A DNA stretch of 64,000 nucleotides from Setoptus koraiensis (Eukaryota > Arthropoda): NCBI GenBank assembly GCA_048013815.1, contig CM106585.1:8432001-8496000 (forward strand), in the 5' to 3' direction. The number at the start of each line of letters is the position of its first letter. Position 1 is the stretch's first letter. The notes beneath the pieces are model-generated. The model made no database searches and was not told where the DNA came from. It saw nothing but the letters and a program-made list of their open reading frames with translations. The translations under genes and the position numbers were made by a program. Positions 41,501-50,512 of the stretch are shown piece by piece.

Positions 41501-44500
41501 CTTTGTCTTTAACAACATTGAAGCTTTGAGTTACTAAAGCGGCGGCCTGAGTCAAGGGAATTAGTGATTTTTGTAGCTCAGTCTGTAAATTTTCAGACAG
41601 TTGGCTCAATTTTTGTTTTTTGAGTTTTTCAATACAGATATCGTGAATACTGGACCATTTGTCGCGATTCTGTTGATTGATTCTGTCTGAATTTAGACGA
41701 CCATTTAGAATAGATTTGGCCAACTCCTGTGCTAGCTTCGACAATTTGGCATTGATTTCTTGACGAAATTCATCAATGTCATCGTCATCGTCGCCATCAC
41801 AATCATCTTCGAGGTCTTTATCGAATGTTTGTCGACTAATATCATGAATGAATGTCAATAATATGCTATTGTAACAGGGGTCATTGCAATAATTCAGCAC
41901 TTGAGCCACTAGATCTAAATCCAATTGTAGAATCTTAGAAGTAAAATAGTTATGCTCATCAATGGTCATGGATTCTGAATTTGACATTAAATACACAATT
42001 AGCATCCACAGTGATTTTCCCAATTGATTTTTTATGGTTGTCAAAATCTTGAACCACATAGTGCGAGATATAGCATTGGTGGCTTCAGACGATTGAAGGC
42101 TTGACGAGCAGGTAGATAACAATGATAGTAGTAGCTCCAGTACATCCATTGTGAATTTTTTCTCCGTCGAACTAGTGTACATGCCTTTGTCTCGTGATAT
42201 GATAAACTCTACGGCAATATCCAAGACGACTGTGATACACTCACAAAAATTGGAAAAATTAGAACGGAAGTGATCTCTGATAGGCGAATGGTCTTTATCG
42301 TTGCTGAATATGCCACCAATGACATCACTCCATAATTTAGGTATGTGTATTTTGATAGTGCGGTTCTTGTAATCATCAAATTGGCGCAAGGCTTCCCGCA
42401 TCAAAACAATTTGTCTGTCTCTAATGAGATAACCAAACTTGTCATACCCATTCATTAGATACAAGAAATATATCAGTTTTGCGTATTCGTCCAATGATTG
42501 TTGATAATTTTGTGATTCGAAATAGTATCTCACCAGCAACTCTAGACTACTGTCGATCTCATGTAACAATTGTACTTGAGAAATATTTTCAATCTCAATC
42601 ACTTCTTCATCCGAATCATTATCAGCCTTCTTTTGTTCATTTTGAATGATATAATCTTTCATAGAGTCGAAGAATATCTTCATCAAACTATTGACAAGCC
42701 CATTTTCAATCAAGTACTGAATGATTTTTCTATGTCCAATCATTGCTTTAGTCATGTAGGCATTCAGGAACTGCAAGGATGCTGTGATATCGCTGGATTG
42801 GTCACATTTAGTAATTAGGGTGAGAAATATGGTCCAAGCACTCAATTTGAGTTGATCGTCTGCGTTTGTATCAACATCAAACTCTAGACATAGAGTGGCC
42901 TTGTCAAAATCATCTATTTCCAAAATGATACCATAGCACAACTCGAGCATTCTCATTGTAGTATTGAATCTTGATAACTGATGGGCCATCAAGTGGAGGC
43001 CTTTAGTTTTTGCATGAAATCTATCCAATACGGTGGAACCTAATGTTTGGCCTATCCTAACCCAACAGAAAATCAACTTCAAAACTTCGACTCTTACTAT
43101 ATCCGATGGGTTGTTCAGTAGTATAATGAGCATATCCAAGGGAATAACTTCATTATTCAGTGCATCCATCATTATATTTCTGGGCAATATTTTTGTTATA
43201 GAGGCCAGCATATTGGCCAGCATCGCAATCACCAGATTGACGTTTCCGGCAAGGTTAGTTTCATTACCTCGCACACTGCTGTCTACTGATAGTGATTCCA
43301 TAGCGGTGATTAGAAGTGGCTCATCTTCGATGGGACCAAAATTGATAAAATTATCACCCGACAACTTCAATGGATACAAAAATGTGCTTGCATTGAAATT
43401 TCGCACATACGATTCAGCGGCTGGATGAAGCAATAACAGAAATTCCATTATCTCATTTATGACGGACAATCCGGGTGGATGTTTAATAAGTAACGACATA
43501 AGATTGACCATCAGCACAATTGTGTCATGATCCAGTGGTGGCACATTGTCGTCAGGTTGTACTAAACTTTCTCGAAGCGCCCGCAACAATATGTCTGTGC
43601 AATCGGCTTCAGTCATCATTTTCAAATTGTACTCTCTGAATGGATCTTCCGGCCGTAGCAATTGTATGAGTCCACTGTACAACAGTTGTGCCACTTGTAG
43701 ATTCTTATGCCACGCTCTCCAGGCATTCATGAAATGATGTAACAACTTTGGTGACTTAATTTTGGCGCTATCTCCCTGTCTTATCAAACAATAATCCATG
43801 TAGGTGTCCAAAATAGTGCTTGATATGCAACATGTTGAGTGGCTCAATAGATGATTGGTGAGATTTAGACCATCTAGTCCATACAGGAATTGATTTAAGT
43901 GATGTTGATGAGATTGGCTCATCTTCAACATGACACTAAAGGCTAAACTGTGGGCTCTAGGAGAATCTGTGCGCCTGATTACTTCAGCGAAACAAATTAA
44001 CATTGCATCGATTCCGCCTACTTGAATCAGAGCCGGCCCCAGACTATGATTATGATTGAAACTATTCAATTTAGCAAAATTCAAAACTCTCGCCTGAATA
44101 AATCTATCTGAGCTATTCTTGCATTCAAAATCTTGCGACAAGGTATAGCTCATATATGGATTGACCATGCTACTTGAGTAATCAACAAAATATTCTGGTC
44201 TATGGGCGACAAAAACAGTCATAACATTTTGTGTCAGCCATTTCAATAGACTTTCTTCATCAACTTCGATGTAATTCCCTTGCGATTGTTGATTGGCATT
44301 TCTATCCGGTGGTCGGTGTCCAATATCTGGTAAGATTATTGTAGTTTTAGAGTTGCCGTTTCCGGACATTTGTTGCTGATTTTTACCGAAGATTGTTGTT
44401 CTATTATTTCTGAAATAGGTGAAACACCAAAAGTCAGGTCCCTTACCAAGGAGAAATGTGCATATTTCCCTGGTTGGCAAATTCTTATAGATTACAACCT

Positions 44501-47084
44501 GACTTAATTTCCACATGTAATCCGAGCAACCTGTCTCGCATCCAACTAAACAAGCAAAGTTCGTAGGAACATTGTACAATCCATAGGTAAGTTGATCCTC
44601 TTCCTCGTGGTAACCATCGATTATGACCTTTAGTCGAAGTTTGTTAATTTGTTGCAATGTTGACTCTTCAAATTGAAAACAAAGATGAGACCAAGCACCT
44701 GTTGCACGCAAGTGACTCGGAAACGAAACTTCGTCTAACAGGACAGGTAGTCCATTTTCTAAACGACAGGCTCGCACACAAAAACTAAATGATCTTACAT
44801 TTAGCCAAATCTCTATAGTTAATGTGTCAATGGCAAAAGACACCAAATGCATTAGCGACCTCTGCAACTGAGGTCTGACTCTTCGGCCATAAAACTCAAC
44901 AGGTGGATCGCCTGGTTTATCGACATTGCGCGTCTTTTTTACGCTCCTCTTATTTGTGGGGGGCATCCAGTACGTGTTGGGCTTGGATGATGAGTTTTCA
45001 TTGTAATCTTCTGTATAGAAAAGATCTCCGCAAAGACTGATCCACATCGACGACGAGAAAGCTTTTGATTTTGGACTGACCATCGGTGAAATATTGGATA
45101 GTGGTATCATGAAAGAACATTCGGTCCAACAACAGCCTAGTGTACATTCTTTATTTACTGATTTCTGAGAACCAATCTTACTGTCGGAAGTAGAAATTAA
45201 CGATTGATGTGAGTTATTGGATGAAGCTGCTGATAGTTTTCCTTGTCGTTTAGTCATCATCAATGTGGGCATTGCTCTCCTTGTGGGTCGGTCCATATTG
45301 CTCTTTTTTTCATCATTTGCTTGAATTTGACAAGATTTACGTTGTTTGTAATGCCATGAACCAGCCAAATAGGTGTTGACCTCTATCTCATTTAAGCTCA
45401 TGGATGGTGTAGGAAAATTGATAGAAGTGTAAGGTCTGGTATGGGCACTCAAACGACTCTGATGATCGAGAAGTCTCTCAAGACATGCTAAGACTGTCTC
45501 CAGGTTTACTTGCTCTGATTTCATCAAATCGAAGATCAACTTTAATTCTTTCCCATCAATCCTGAAGTCGGCTATATTTAGCGCTAATTTTAATATAGGC
45601 TCCAAGTAAGTTTTTTGGTAATGTTGCCCATCGTTGATTAGCTTCAATAGTGATGTCAATAATAAATCGATAAAATTCTGTTCAAATAAACATTTGCTGT
45701 TATGTTTATTGCGCAAACAAAATCTATCTAGACGTGTGACAATCTTCAATATGGGTTTCAGTATATCTTTAGAAGTGGACGTCGAAACACTATCATGTTT
45801 AACTTCACGTTTTTCATGACATGAAGAAATGAGCAGATCAAACATAAATTCAAATATCAATTTGCATATGTCGCCATGTTTTATTATTTGGCTTGGAAGG
45901 GCGTCACAAACTTGATAAAAATAATTGTTTGAATGGCAGTTCTCATAGTTTGAATGACAAGGTAAAGTTATCAAAGTATTATGACCCTCATCATCGGCCT
46001 CATAAGAAGAATGATCCGTTGGTGAGTATATCACTTGTTCGTTACTATCACTATTTTTTTCTAGTTTGTTCACTAATATTGAGCTTTCGATGCCGTTTGT
46101 GTTGGCTTGAATAGTATGATTGTTTTGTTCGTGATTCAATATAGAAACAGTTTCACTCGTTGAATGTGAGGCACTATTCGACCAAACATCATCTAAAGTG
46201 ATTGATTCAATAATATGCTTATCATGGTCTCGTCGTCGACGATTATAATCAAGTGAAGATTCATTATCTGTAAAATCGTTATCTGAAAAGGATTCATTGG
46301 AAGTACTTGGGGAACTTGTGTCAGACGAGCTATCATACTCTTGAGTTTGAGTTGAGAGATCATCACCGTCTGATGCTAATTTTGTTATTGGTAGCTGCCT
46401 TACTGTGGGATTCTGTTGATCGCGTACTTTTCTATTTTGATTAGATCTATCTTTAAGGTTTTTTTGACTGTTGCTCGTTTGATGATTTCCATTCAAATGA
46501 GCGGTAATAAGCTTGCATAGGAATCTTGAATCATAGGTTCCAAATGGACGCTTTAGGATATATTTAAATAAGTGATCGAAAAGATTTCTAGAATTAGATT
46601 TGTCCCAGTCGACCTCTTTGTCAATGTAGTCGATAAGATTAAAACTTTTTTCTTTCTTGCTGTTGATGTTAGATGAATTCTTGTCGACACTGGTCTCACA
46701 TCTTGGCGATCGACGACGGTGCACTTTCTTTTGATAATCATTCGCGTGTAATTCTAAACAAGAGTTGAATAAAACCACAACTAAACGCTCAAATTCTCTA
46801 CCCGTAATTGCTTGATCATTGTTTTGACCAAATCGAAGATTGTGCAATGACTGACGTAAATTTTTCACAGTATTCATATGACGAGTTCTTCTCTTACTGT
46901 AGCATATCCAATTTTGGCTTATGAGATCACCGGCTGAATTAAAATTTTGCTGCCGTCCATTATCACTGGAAGGAGTAGCGCGAAGGTCTCTCGAATAGTG
47001 TGCCATCTTGCTCGAGCTAAATTTAGTTGACGTAATGGTTGATTTCTGTAACCTAGAACTGAAATGCTGTTGTGAATGGTCCAT
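38547..47084 (-). CDS. LYST: Lysosomal-trafficking regulator LYST (BEACH protein)
   Basis: One uninterrupted exon of 8.5 kb, 2845 residues. Order: low-complexity N-terminus, long helical ARM/HEAT-like region, a concanavalin-like laminin-G-type insert near 740-840, then the family-specific ELDPTEGPDR (about residue 1913), a PH-like domain, the BEACH domain (about 2100-2400; SFNDLMQYPVFPFILAEY, QALESNYVSDHLHEWIDL, NVFHPATYYG) and C-terminal WD40 repeats (HTGPITSIAINKSFGV, SQDGTCVIWDL). DLMQYPVFPFILA with IAVQTKDRERY points to LYST (fly mauve), the Chediak-Higashi protein, rather than neurobeachin or WDFY3. LYST limits size and fusion of lysosome-related organelles. It is shorter than human LYST (3801), mostly in the N-terminal half. 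Start: first ATG of the frame; further upstream coding exons cannot be excluded. Confidence 0.95.
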   Translation of the reverse strand: MDHSQQHFSSRLQKSTITSTKFSSSKMAHYSRDLRATPSSDNGRQQNFNSAGDLISQNWICYSKRRTRHMNTVKNLRQSLHNLRFGQNNDQAITGREFERLVVVLFNSCLELHANDYQKKVHRRRSPRCETSVDKNSSNINSKKEKSFNLIDYIDKEVDWDKSNSRNLFDHLFKYILKRPFGTYDSRFLCKLITAHLNGNHQTSNSQKNLKDRSNQNRKVRDQQNPTVRQLPITKLASDGDDLSTQTQEYDSSSDTSSPSTSNESFSDNDFTDNESSLDYNRRRRDHDKHIIESITLDDVWSNSASHSTSETVSILNHEQNNHTIQANTNGIESSILVNKLEKNSDSNEQVIYSPTDHSSYEADDEGHNTLITLPCHSNYENCHSNNYFYQVCDALPSQIIKHGDICKLIFEFMFDLLISSCHEKREVKHDSVSTSTSKDILKPILKIVTRLDRFCLRNKHNSKCLFEQNFIDLLLTSLLKLINDGQHYQKTYLEPILKLALNIADFRIDGKELKLIFDLMKSEQVNLETVLACLERLLDHQSRLSAHTRPYTSINFPTPSMSLNEIEVNTYLAGSWHYKQRKSCQIQANDEKKSNMDRPTRRAMPTLMMTKRQGKLSAASSNNSHQSLISTSDSKIGSQKSVNKECTLGCCWTECSFMIPLSNISPMVSPKSKAFSSSMWISLCGDLFYTEDYNENSSSKPNTYWMPPTNKRSVKKTRNVDKPGDPPVEFYGRRVRPQLQRSLMHLVSFAIDTLTIEIWLNVRSFSFCVRACRLENGLPVLLDEVSFPSHLRATGAWSHLCFQFEESTLQQINKLRLKVIIDGYHEEEDQLTYGLYNVPTNFACLVGCETGCSDYMWKLSQVVIYKNLPTREICTFLLGKGPDFWCFTYFRNNRTTIFGKNQQQMSGNGNSKTTIILPDIGHRPPDRNANQQSQGNYIEVDEESLLKWLTQNVMTVFVAHRPEYFVDYSSSMVNPYMSYTLSQDFECKNSSDRFIQARVLNFAKLNSFNHNHSLGPALIQVGGIDAMLICFAEVIRRTDSPRAHSLAFSVMLKMSQSHQHHLNQFLYGLDGLNLTNHLLSHSTCCISSTILDTYMDYCLIRQGDSAKIKSPKLLHHFMNAWRAWHKNLQVAQLLYSGLIQLLRPEDPFREYNLKMMTEADCTDILLRALRESLVQPDDNVPPLDHDTIVLMVNLMSLLIKHPPGLSVINEIMEFLLLLHPAAESYVRNFNASTFLYPLKLSGDNFINFGPIEDEPLLITAMESLSVDSSVRGNETNLAGNVNLVIAMLANMLASITKILPRNIMMDALNNEVIPLDMLIILLNNPSDIVRVEVLKLIFCWVRIGQTLGSTVLDRFHAKTKGLHLMAHQLSRFNTTMRMLELCYGIILEIDDFDKATLCLEFDVDTNADDQLKLSAWTIFLTLITKCDQSSDITASLQFLNAYMTKAMIGHRKIIQYLIENGLVNSLMKIFFDSMKDYIIQNEQKKADNDSDEEVIEIENISQVQLLHEIDSSLELLVRYYFESQNYQQSLDEYAKLIYFLYLMNGYDKFGYLIRDRQIVLMREALRQFDDYKNRTIKIHIPKLWSDVIGGIFSNDKDHSPIRDHFRSNFSNFCECITVVLDIAVEFIISRDKGMYTSSTEKKFTMDVLELLLSLLSTCSSSLQSSEATNAISRTMWFKILTTIKNQLGKSLWMLIVYLMSNSESMTIDEHNYFTSKILQLDLDLVAQVLNYCNDPCYNSILLTFIHDISRQTFDKDLEDDCDGDDDDDIDEFRQEINAKLSKLAQELAKSILNGRLNSDRINQQNRDKWSSIHDICIEKLKKQKLSQLSENLQTELQKSLIPLTQAAALVTQSFNVVKDKERKQYMHELKQNKAFNYFIMQQWQSLIVAQTHERALWYSPAHYFQSWELDPTEGPDRIRRRLRPCHLKLQQRYFRRDRSNISQQQCHGPHPLCSMFEGQGRLMDSNALKSRLYTDERITFNCECKIVTRSNVYDGEILVGSSCIYFIGQEDESPVVVTKDFWFDEIRELCSRRYQLQDVGLELFLTNNLTYLLAFDNQKDREDFYQQLKQRQMPSLTHYDQLLDLDTLWRERKITNFQYLTYLNKLSGRSFNDLMQYPVFPFILAEYKEEVLNLLQPDTFRKLAAPIAVQTKDRERYFRDHYEYLKSEYDSTMSQYTSPADTNCLVKALKPYHYSSHYSNSATVLHFLVRLPPYTQMLIQYQDGNFDLPDRTFHSMATTWQLSSRDSTSDFKELLPEFFFLPEMFCNIEQFDLGQRQNKEIVDDVILPPWSRKKDPRLFTLIHRQALESNYVSDHLHEWIDLIFGYKQTGQAAVDALNVFHPATYYGMINISQKSNTPTQSHNSTIEDQAGRSTKGAVCDSVELNKVALRTMIRTFGQMPKQLFVTAHKKRSSGSNPEVASYNEQLGGFIQSRPSRSTSVLSSSNVGFSNVRTPKQVLGEVIGIRWGSYVGSPSEDDPIAIGQARLSNDIGINLKLTLLPSSDLAALKQNSSLILNQTIKHSWRGAKATTFATKGVSSFPLITRQQHYYKDSHQKFSYNNMSLITWSFLDGIIRIKRPAIGDKPSDPLLWADSIIDSITTCQSSVELNLLIVGYKSGALCVHLVTSSDGAIIQPNLNPAINADVVSRWLHCHTGPITSIAINKSFGVIVTASQDGTCVIWDLNNLTYIRTIDHNKDKRHDKRTIELLTVSDTLGDIISISGNQSGLNDNLGPASILYAHTINGVSVNSLRCDDRATAVCCSSAPEGISVNVIAVGFQDGTIRLYSSWDLTKVKDIRISGYTLPITSILYSKDNQYLFVVNEETVLITLKNGTKKPLFNHQTILI

Positions 47085-48136
47085 ATATTTCAGACTGAAA
47101 GATTTTGGTCCCTACAGTAACTACAAAGACAACGAATACCCCAACTAATAAATAGGCGAATGATCAGAATGAAATCTTGCAGTTGCCATTGACACTTTTT
47201 GTTTCCTAGACTGTGTTTGGCGATGAGTTATGTAATCAGCTTGCTAGTATCAAAAAAGAGAACGGGACAGACCGGATGAGATTTTTAGTGATGATGCATA
47301 GCATATGATAGGATATAGATATAGTAGTGCTAAAGTTGAATATCTTGATATAAAGGCAAATGGATGTCGGGGCAAACAGAATTGCTAGCACTGGTATGAT
47401 CTAGATGATATGCCATGCTCTCAGTCTGACAATTGTAGATAAAGTTAATAAATATCGATAGTGCTAAGCGATTGATAGAGCTGATAATGTTATTGTAGTC
47501 AGCTGCTAAAAGCATTGTGATTGTAACCAAAGAGATTTCACTAGATTTACTCAACAAAGATCTTGACTAGACGCACATAGTTTTCGTGCATTATTGTTAC
47601 TATTTGCTCAGATTGTAATGTTATTGTTATCTCTAAGGGTGTCGTTATCTATTTGCTCTCGCAACAGCTCCCTCGAGTTATGAGCAATAACATTATGGTG
47701 CTTTACTAGTTCGTATCACAATATTGTTGATACTGCTGCTGTAGTTGCTATGCCATTGTGCACAATGTGAGCATTCTCCATTTATTTGTGAATGAGTTTT
47801 AAGTGATAATTGCAATTAACACAGTTTCTTTAATTGTCTAAATTGGTTCTCCCTTCTGATAATAGACCAAACACCGACGAGTGCGGACTATAGATCACGT
47901 TAAAGCGTGAGATGCCTTCTTCGTACCCAAAACAGGCTCGCAGTGTTGCGATCAATAACTGAGATATTAAAGTGACTTCACCGGACTTACCATGATAATT
48001 GTTTATTTGTTTTGGGATAACCCTTGTACTTGTGAGAAGATGCAAACACACAAGTAACAATAGATTTGGGATGCTGTTGGGTCGCTTATGGTGCGGCATC
48101 AAATTGTGGGCACAGATTACATCTTGATAATTGTTT
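47085..48136. other. LYST upstream region
   Basis: No gene supported. Two minus-strand frames (47330-47557 and 47830-48177) show no domain. A donor-like CATG|GTAAGT on the minus strand near 47993 could belong to an untranslated LYST exon. Confidence 0.35.
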
Positions 48137-48371
48137 TTATTGGACCAATTGCTCGAGAAGTTTTCTGATAATTTCAACTTGTTCCTTGGGGTCTATTCTG
48201 CGTGAAACAATCCGAAAAAATATTTAGATTTTAACTCACGATAAAATAAATGCAGCTCGAATGAAGCGATACATTCGAGATAAATGTGCTCTCGATAGTG
48301 CGTCACCTATGTTTATGTTGTTGACGATGCTGAATGTGTTGCGCGCGGGTTCCGTACGCTTCACCGACCAT
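48137..48371 (-). CDS. Candidate spliced 41-residue microprotein
   Basis: Exon 1 (48371-48307) starts at an ATG in good context (A at -3, G at +4). A 109-nt GT..AG intron (48306-48198) has the size typical of this genome. Exon 2 (48197-48137) ends in TAA. Phases agree, and the sum is exactly 42 codons. The N-terminus begins MVGEAYGTRAQH and is basic and His/Gln-rich; the C-terminus is an amphipathic helix, DPKEQVEIIRKLLEQLVQ. AATAAA overlaps the stop codon, so the transcript would have an unusually short 3' UTR. A second reading of exon 1 (ATG at 48274, stronger donor GTGAGT, 42-nt intron) gives a 31-residue protein with the same C-terminus. I recognise no family. It lies in the LYST/golgin-97 divergent region. 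Confidence 0.3.
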
Positions 48372-48704
48372 ACTATTCACCGGCACCACATATCATCTAA
48401 AGTCCACTTCACCGACACGATTCACTTCAACTAAGGTTCATTCTGACTCACTTTCATTTCATCGAACGTTCACGACTCTAAATAGGGAGACAGAAGGGAG
48501 ATCAAAATTAGTTCTTTGCGTAAGCGTCGCCCGCTCCCTATGCCTGATGTCCACGCCTACAGGCGTCGCCAGAAACAGTTATCATGCAATGGGTAGGAGG
48601 GTAATGAAAATAACAAATCTGCGGAAACAAATCTCCAATTGTCTCCCTTTAGTTTGAATGAACGTGAGGTATCGTTATCAACATCGATGTATTTGTCGGT
48701 GAAG
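48359..48704. promoter_or_regulatory. CTTCACCGAC motif cluster in divergent promoter
   Basis: CTTCACCGAC occurs at 48359-48368 and 48407-48416 on the plus strand and at 48695-48704 on the minus strand. A one-base variant (TTCACCGGCAC) is at 48376-48386 and a partial reverse copy (AGTCGGTG) near 48711. The first copy overlaps the candidate microprotein start. Recurrence in both orientations upstream of golgin-97 suggests a binding site for an unidentified factor. Confidence 0.45.
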
Positions 48705-48917
48705 TTAACTAGTCGGTGTTGTGTCACTCAAAACAAAAAAAAAAACAAAATAAGAGACAACAGCTGACTCGGATTTGTATGCTGGCCTGCGGCGATTGCT
48801 TAATTTTTTCTTTCACCATCCATTGGCTCGCCTCTTGGTTTATTCTAATTGGATTCAGTAGGTTTATTTATCCTAAAAACAACAGAATTGTTTGATATTG
48901 GTCAGGAGTGAGGAATC

Positions 48918-50270
48918 ATGTTCAAAGGGTTACGCACAAAAATTGAAAGCGAACTCGTCCATGGAATTGTTCAGCCTCAACCACCCCAAAGTCCATCAAA
49001 TGTCAAACCGAAACCATCAACTAATAATGAACACAACGAGACTACAAAATTTAGTGACACAAGTATTGAATCAACCACATCAGATAGCTCAGTAAAACTA
49101 TCGGATCAATTGAAAGACACTGTATTGGATGAGACAGGATCCACCAAGGAAGAAGGAACCGAGACAAAATGCACGGAAACAGCTGAAACACCAGATAGTT
49201 TGGAAAATCTCACCAATCAATTGAACAGTCTTAAAACTGAAATAGAGGGCCTAAAGAAAGAAAGAGATGAAAGCAATAATCAGAACGCCCTCTTATACAC
49301 TTTGGTGGAGAAACTCCGACGCAATATGGAGGCTGAAACCGAAGCTAAATCTAGTCTGGAGGTTAAAGTTAGCGAACTAGAAGAAAGATTATGCAAAGCA
49401 GACGAAGAGGCAAAATCGACTACAGATACTATATTAAAACTCGAGAGTCAGTTGAAAGAGAATACTTCACGCCTCACGGATAATACTATTCACCTCGCTT
49501 ATGGCAGTGTACCCGATAGAAGCTCCACTGTTAATAGTAGTAGCACAATCTCAGGCCAACCGGAGGAGATCTCAAACCAATCAGATATCTTACGTGATAA
49601 AGTTGAACAACTTAGCAAACAATTATCTGAAAAGAATAAAATCATTCGCCTCAAACAACAAAATTTGAATGATTTAAAGAAGGCACTTCAGAAAGAGATG
49701 CTGGAACATAGTAAAACTCAGAGGCAACTGAGTTTGACGTTGGGTAACAACCGAGGTATGAATTATGAATCTGCACAACTATCATCAGCCATCAACAATC
49801 AGAGCACAAATAATACGAATCATTGTTACAACCACACAAATAACAATAATCTATCTACAGAATCAAACTTCAGTGCGCCATGCAGTACGGAGATGTCAGG
49901 CAATTCACCGAATCATTATTTCAGCAACAATCCTACTTTGAGTAGACATCAAACAACATTGTCTTTGACTTCTCATGATGGTAGCGAGTCTCCAAGCGGT
50001 GGCACAATGACTCCTCAATTGGATCGTCTATCTTGTCGGTCTCGGAGTAGTGTTTGTGTTAGTGATTTTGATCCAAATGATATGACCAATAAAGAGGTCA
50101 ATCAAGAATATCTTAGAAACATTCTATATCGTTACATGACGTCTACCGATAGCGAAAAGGCCCAACATCTCATCAAAGTAATATCTGTTCTTATGAACTT
50201 TAGTCCAGAACAATGTTCCGCTATAAAAAGTGCAATGATATCAAGATTCTCTTGGTTGAAATTGCGATAA
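48918..50270 (+). CDS. GOLGA1: GRIP-domain golgin, golgin-97-like
   Basis: Single exon, 450 residues. It begins with the short amphipathic MFKGLRTKIESEL typical of trans-Golgi golgins. After an acidic Ser/Thr-rich stretch, two coiled-coil segments (about 85-185 and 215-275) are followed by an Asn/Ser-rich linker and a C-terminal GRIP domain (about 395-448: NQEYLRNILYRYMTS, HLIKVISVLMNFSPEQ, ending in a Trp-containing helix SRFSWLKLR). GRIP domains bind Arl1-GTP and place golgins on the trans-Golgi network, where they tether endosome-derived carriers. The GRIP sequence is closest to golgin-97. The coiled coil is much shorter than in vertebrate golgin-97 (about 767 residues), which would shorten its tethering reach. 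Divergent from LYST, convergent with the secreted acidic protein gene. Confidence 0.85.
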   Translation: MFKGLRTKIESELVHGIVQPQPPQSPSNVKPKPSTNNEHNETTKFSDTSIESTTSDSSVKLSDQLKDTVLDETGSTKEEGTETKCTETAETPDSLENLTNQLNSLKTEIEGLKKERDESNNQNALLYTLVEKLRRNMEAETEAKSSLEVKVSELEERLCKADEEAKSTTDTILKLESQLKENTSRLTDNTIHLAYGSVPDRSSTVNSSSTISGQPEEISNQSDILRDKVEQLSKQLSEKNKIIRLKQQNLNDLKKALQKEMLEHSKTQRQLSLTLGNNRGMNYESAQLSSAINNQSTNNTNHCYNHTNNNNLSTESNFSAPCSTEMSGNSPNHYFSNNPTLSRHQTTLSLTSHDGSESPSGGTMTPQLDRLSCRSRSSVCVSDFDPNDMTNKEVNQEYLRNILYRYMTSTDSEKAQHLIKVISVLMNFSPEQCSAIKSAMISRFSWLKLR

Positions 50271-50436
50271 AATCAATCAACTCAACAATCATTAAACTAA
50301 GACGGAATATTATTTGTTTCAATAACTAGGAAGTTACTACTTTTATATAACACAATTTTGCATGTGTGTTTCTGATAACGCATAGATGTATGTTAAAATG
50401 AAATTGATTTTAAATAGACTTCTTGACGCTCATATA

Positions 50437-50442
50437 AATAAA
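50437..50442 (+). terminator. Poly(A) signal of the golgin gene
   Basis: AATAAA about 167 nt after the golgin stop codon, in an AT-rich spacer before the convergent gene. Confidence 0.5.
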
Positions 50443-50512
50443 TATATCTGTATATATCTATATGAACATAACAAAATAAGCAAAAAAAAAATATCTAATC
50501 ACCACAATCATT

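Noticed and set aside
47830-48177. 115-codon minus-strand frame upstream of LYST
   Set aside because: Starts with TTG. Its left part reads out of frame through the second exon of the candidate microprotein, which explains the area better.
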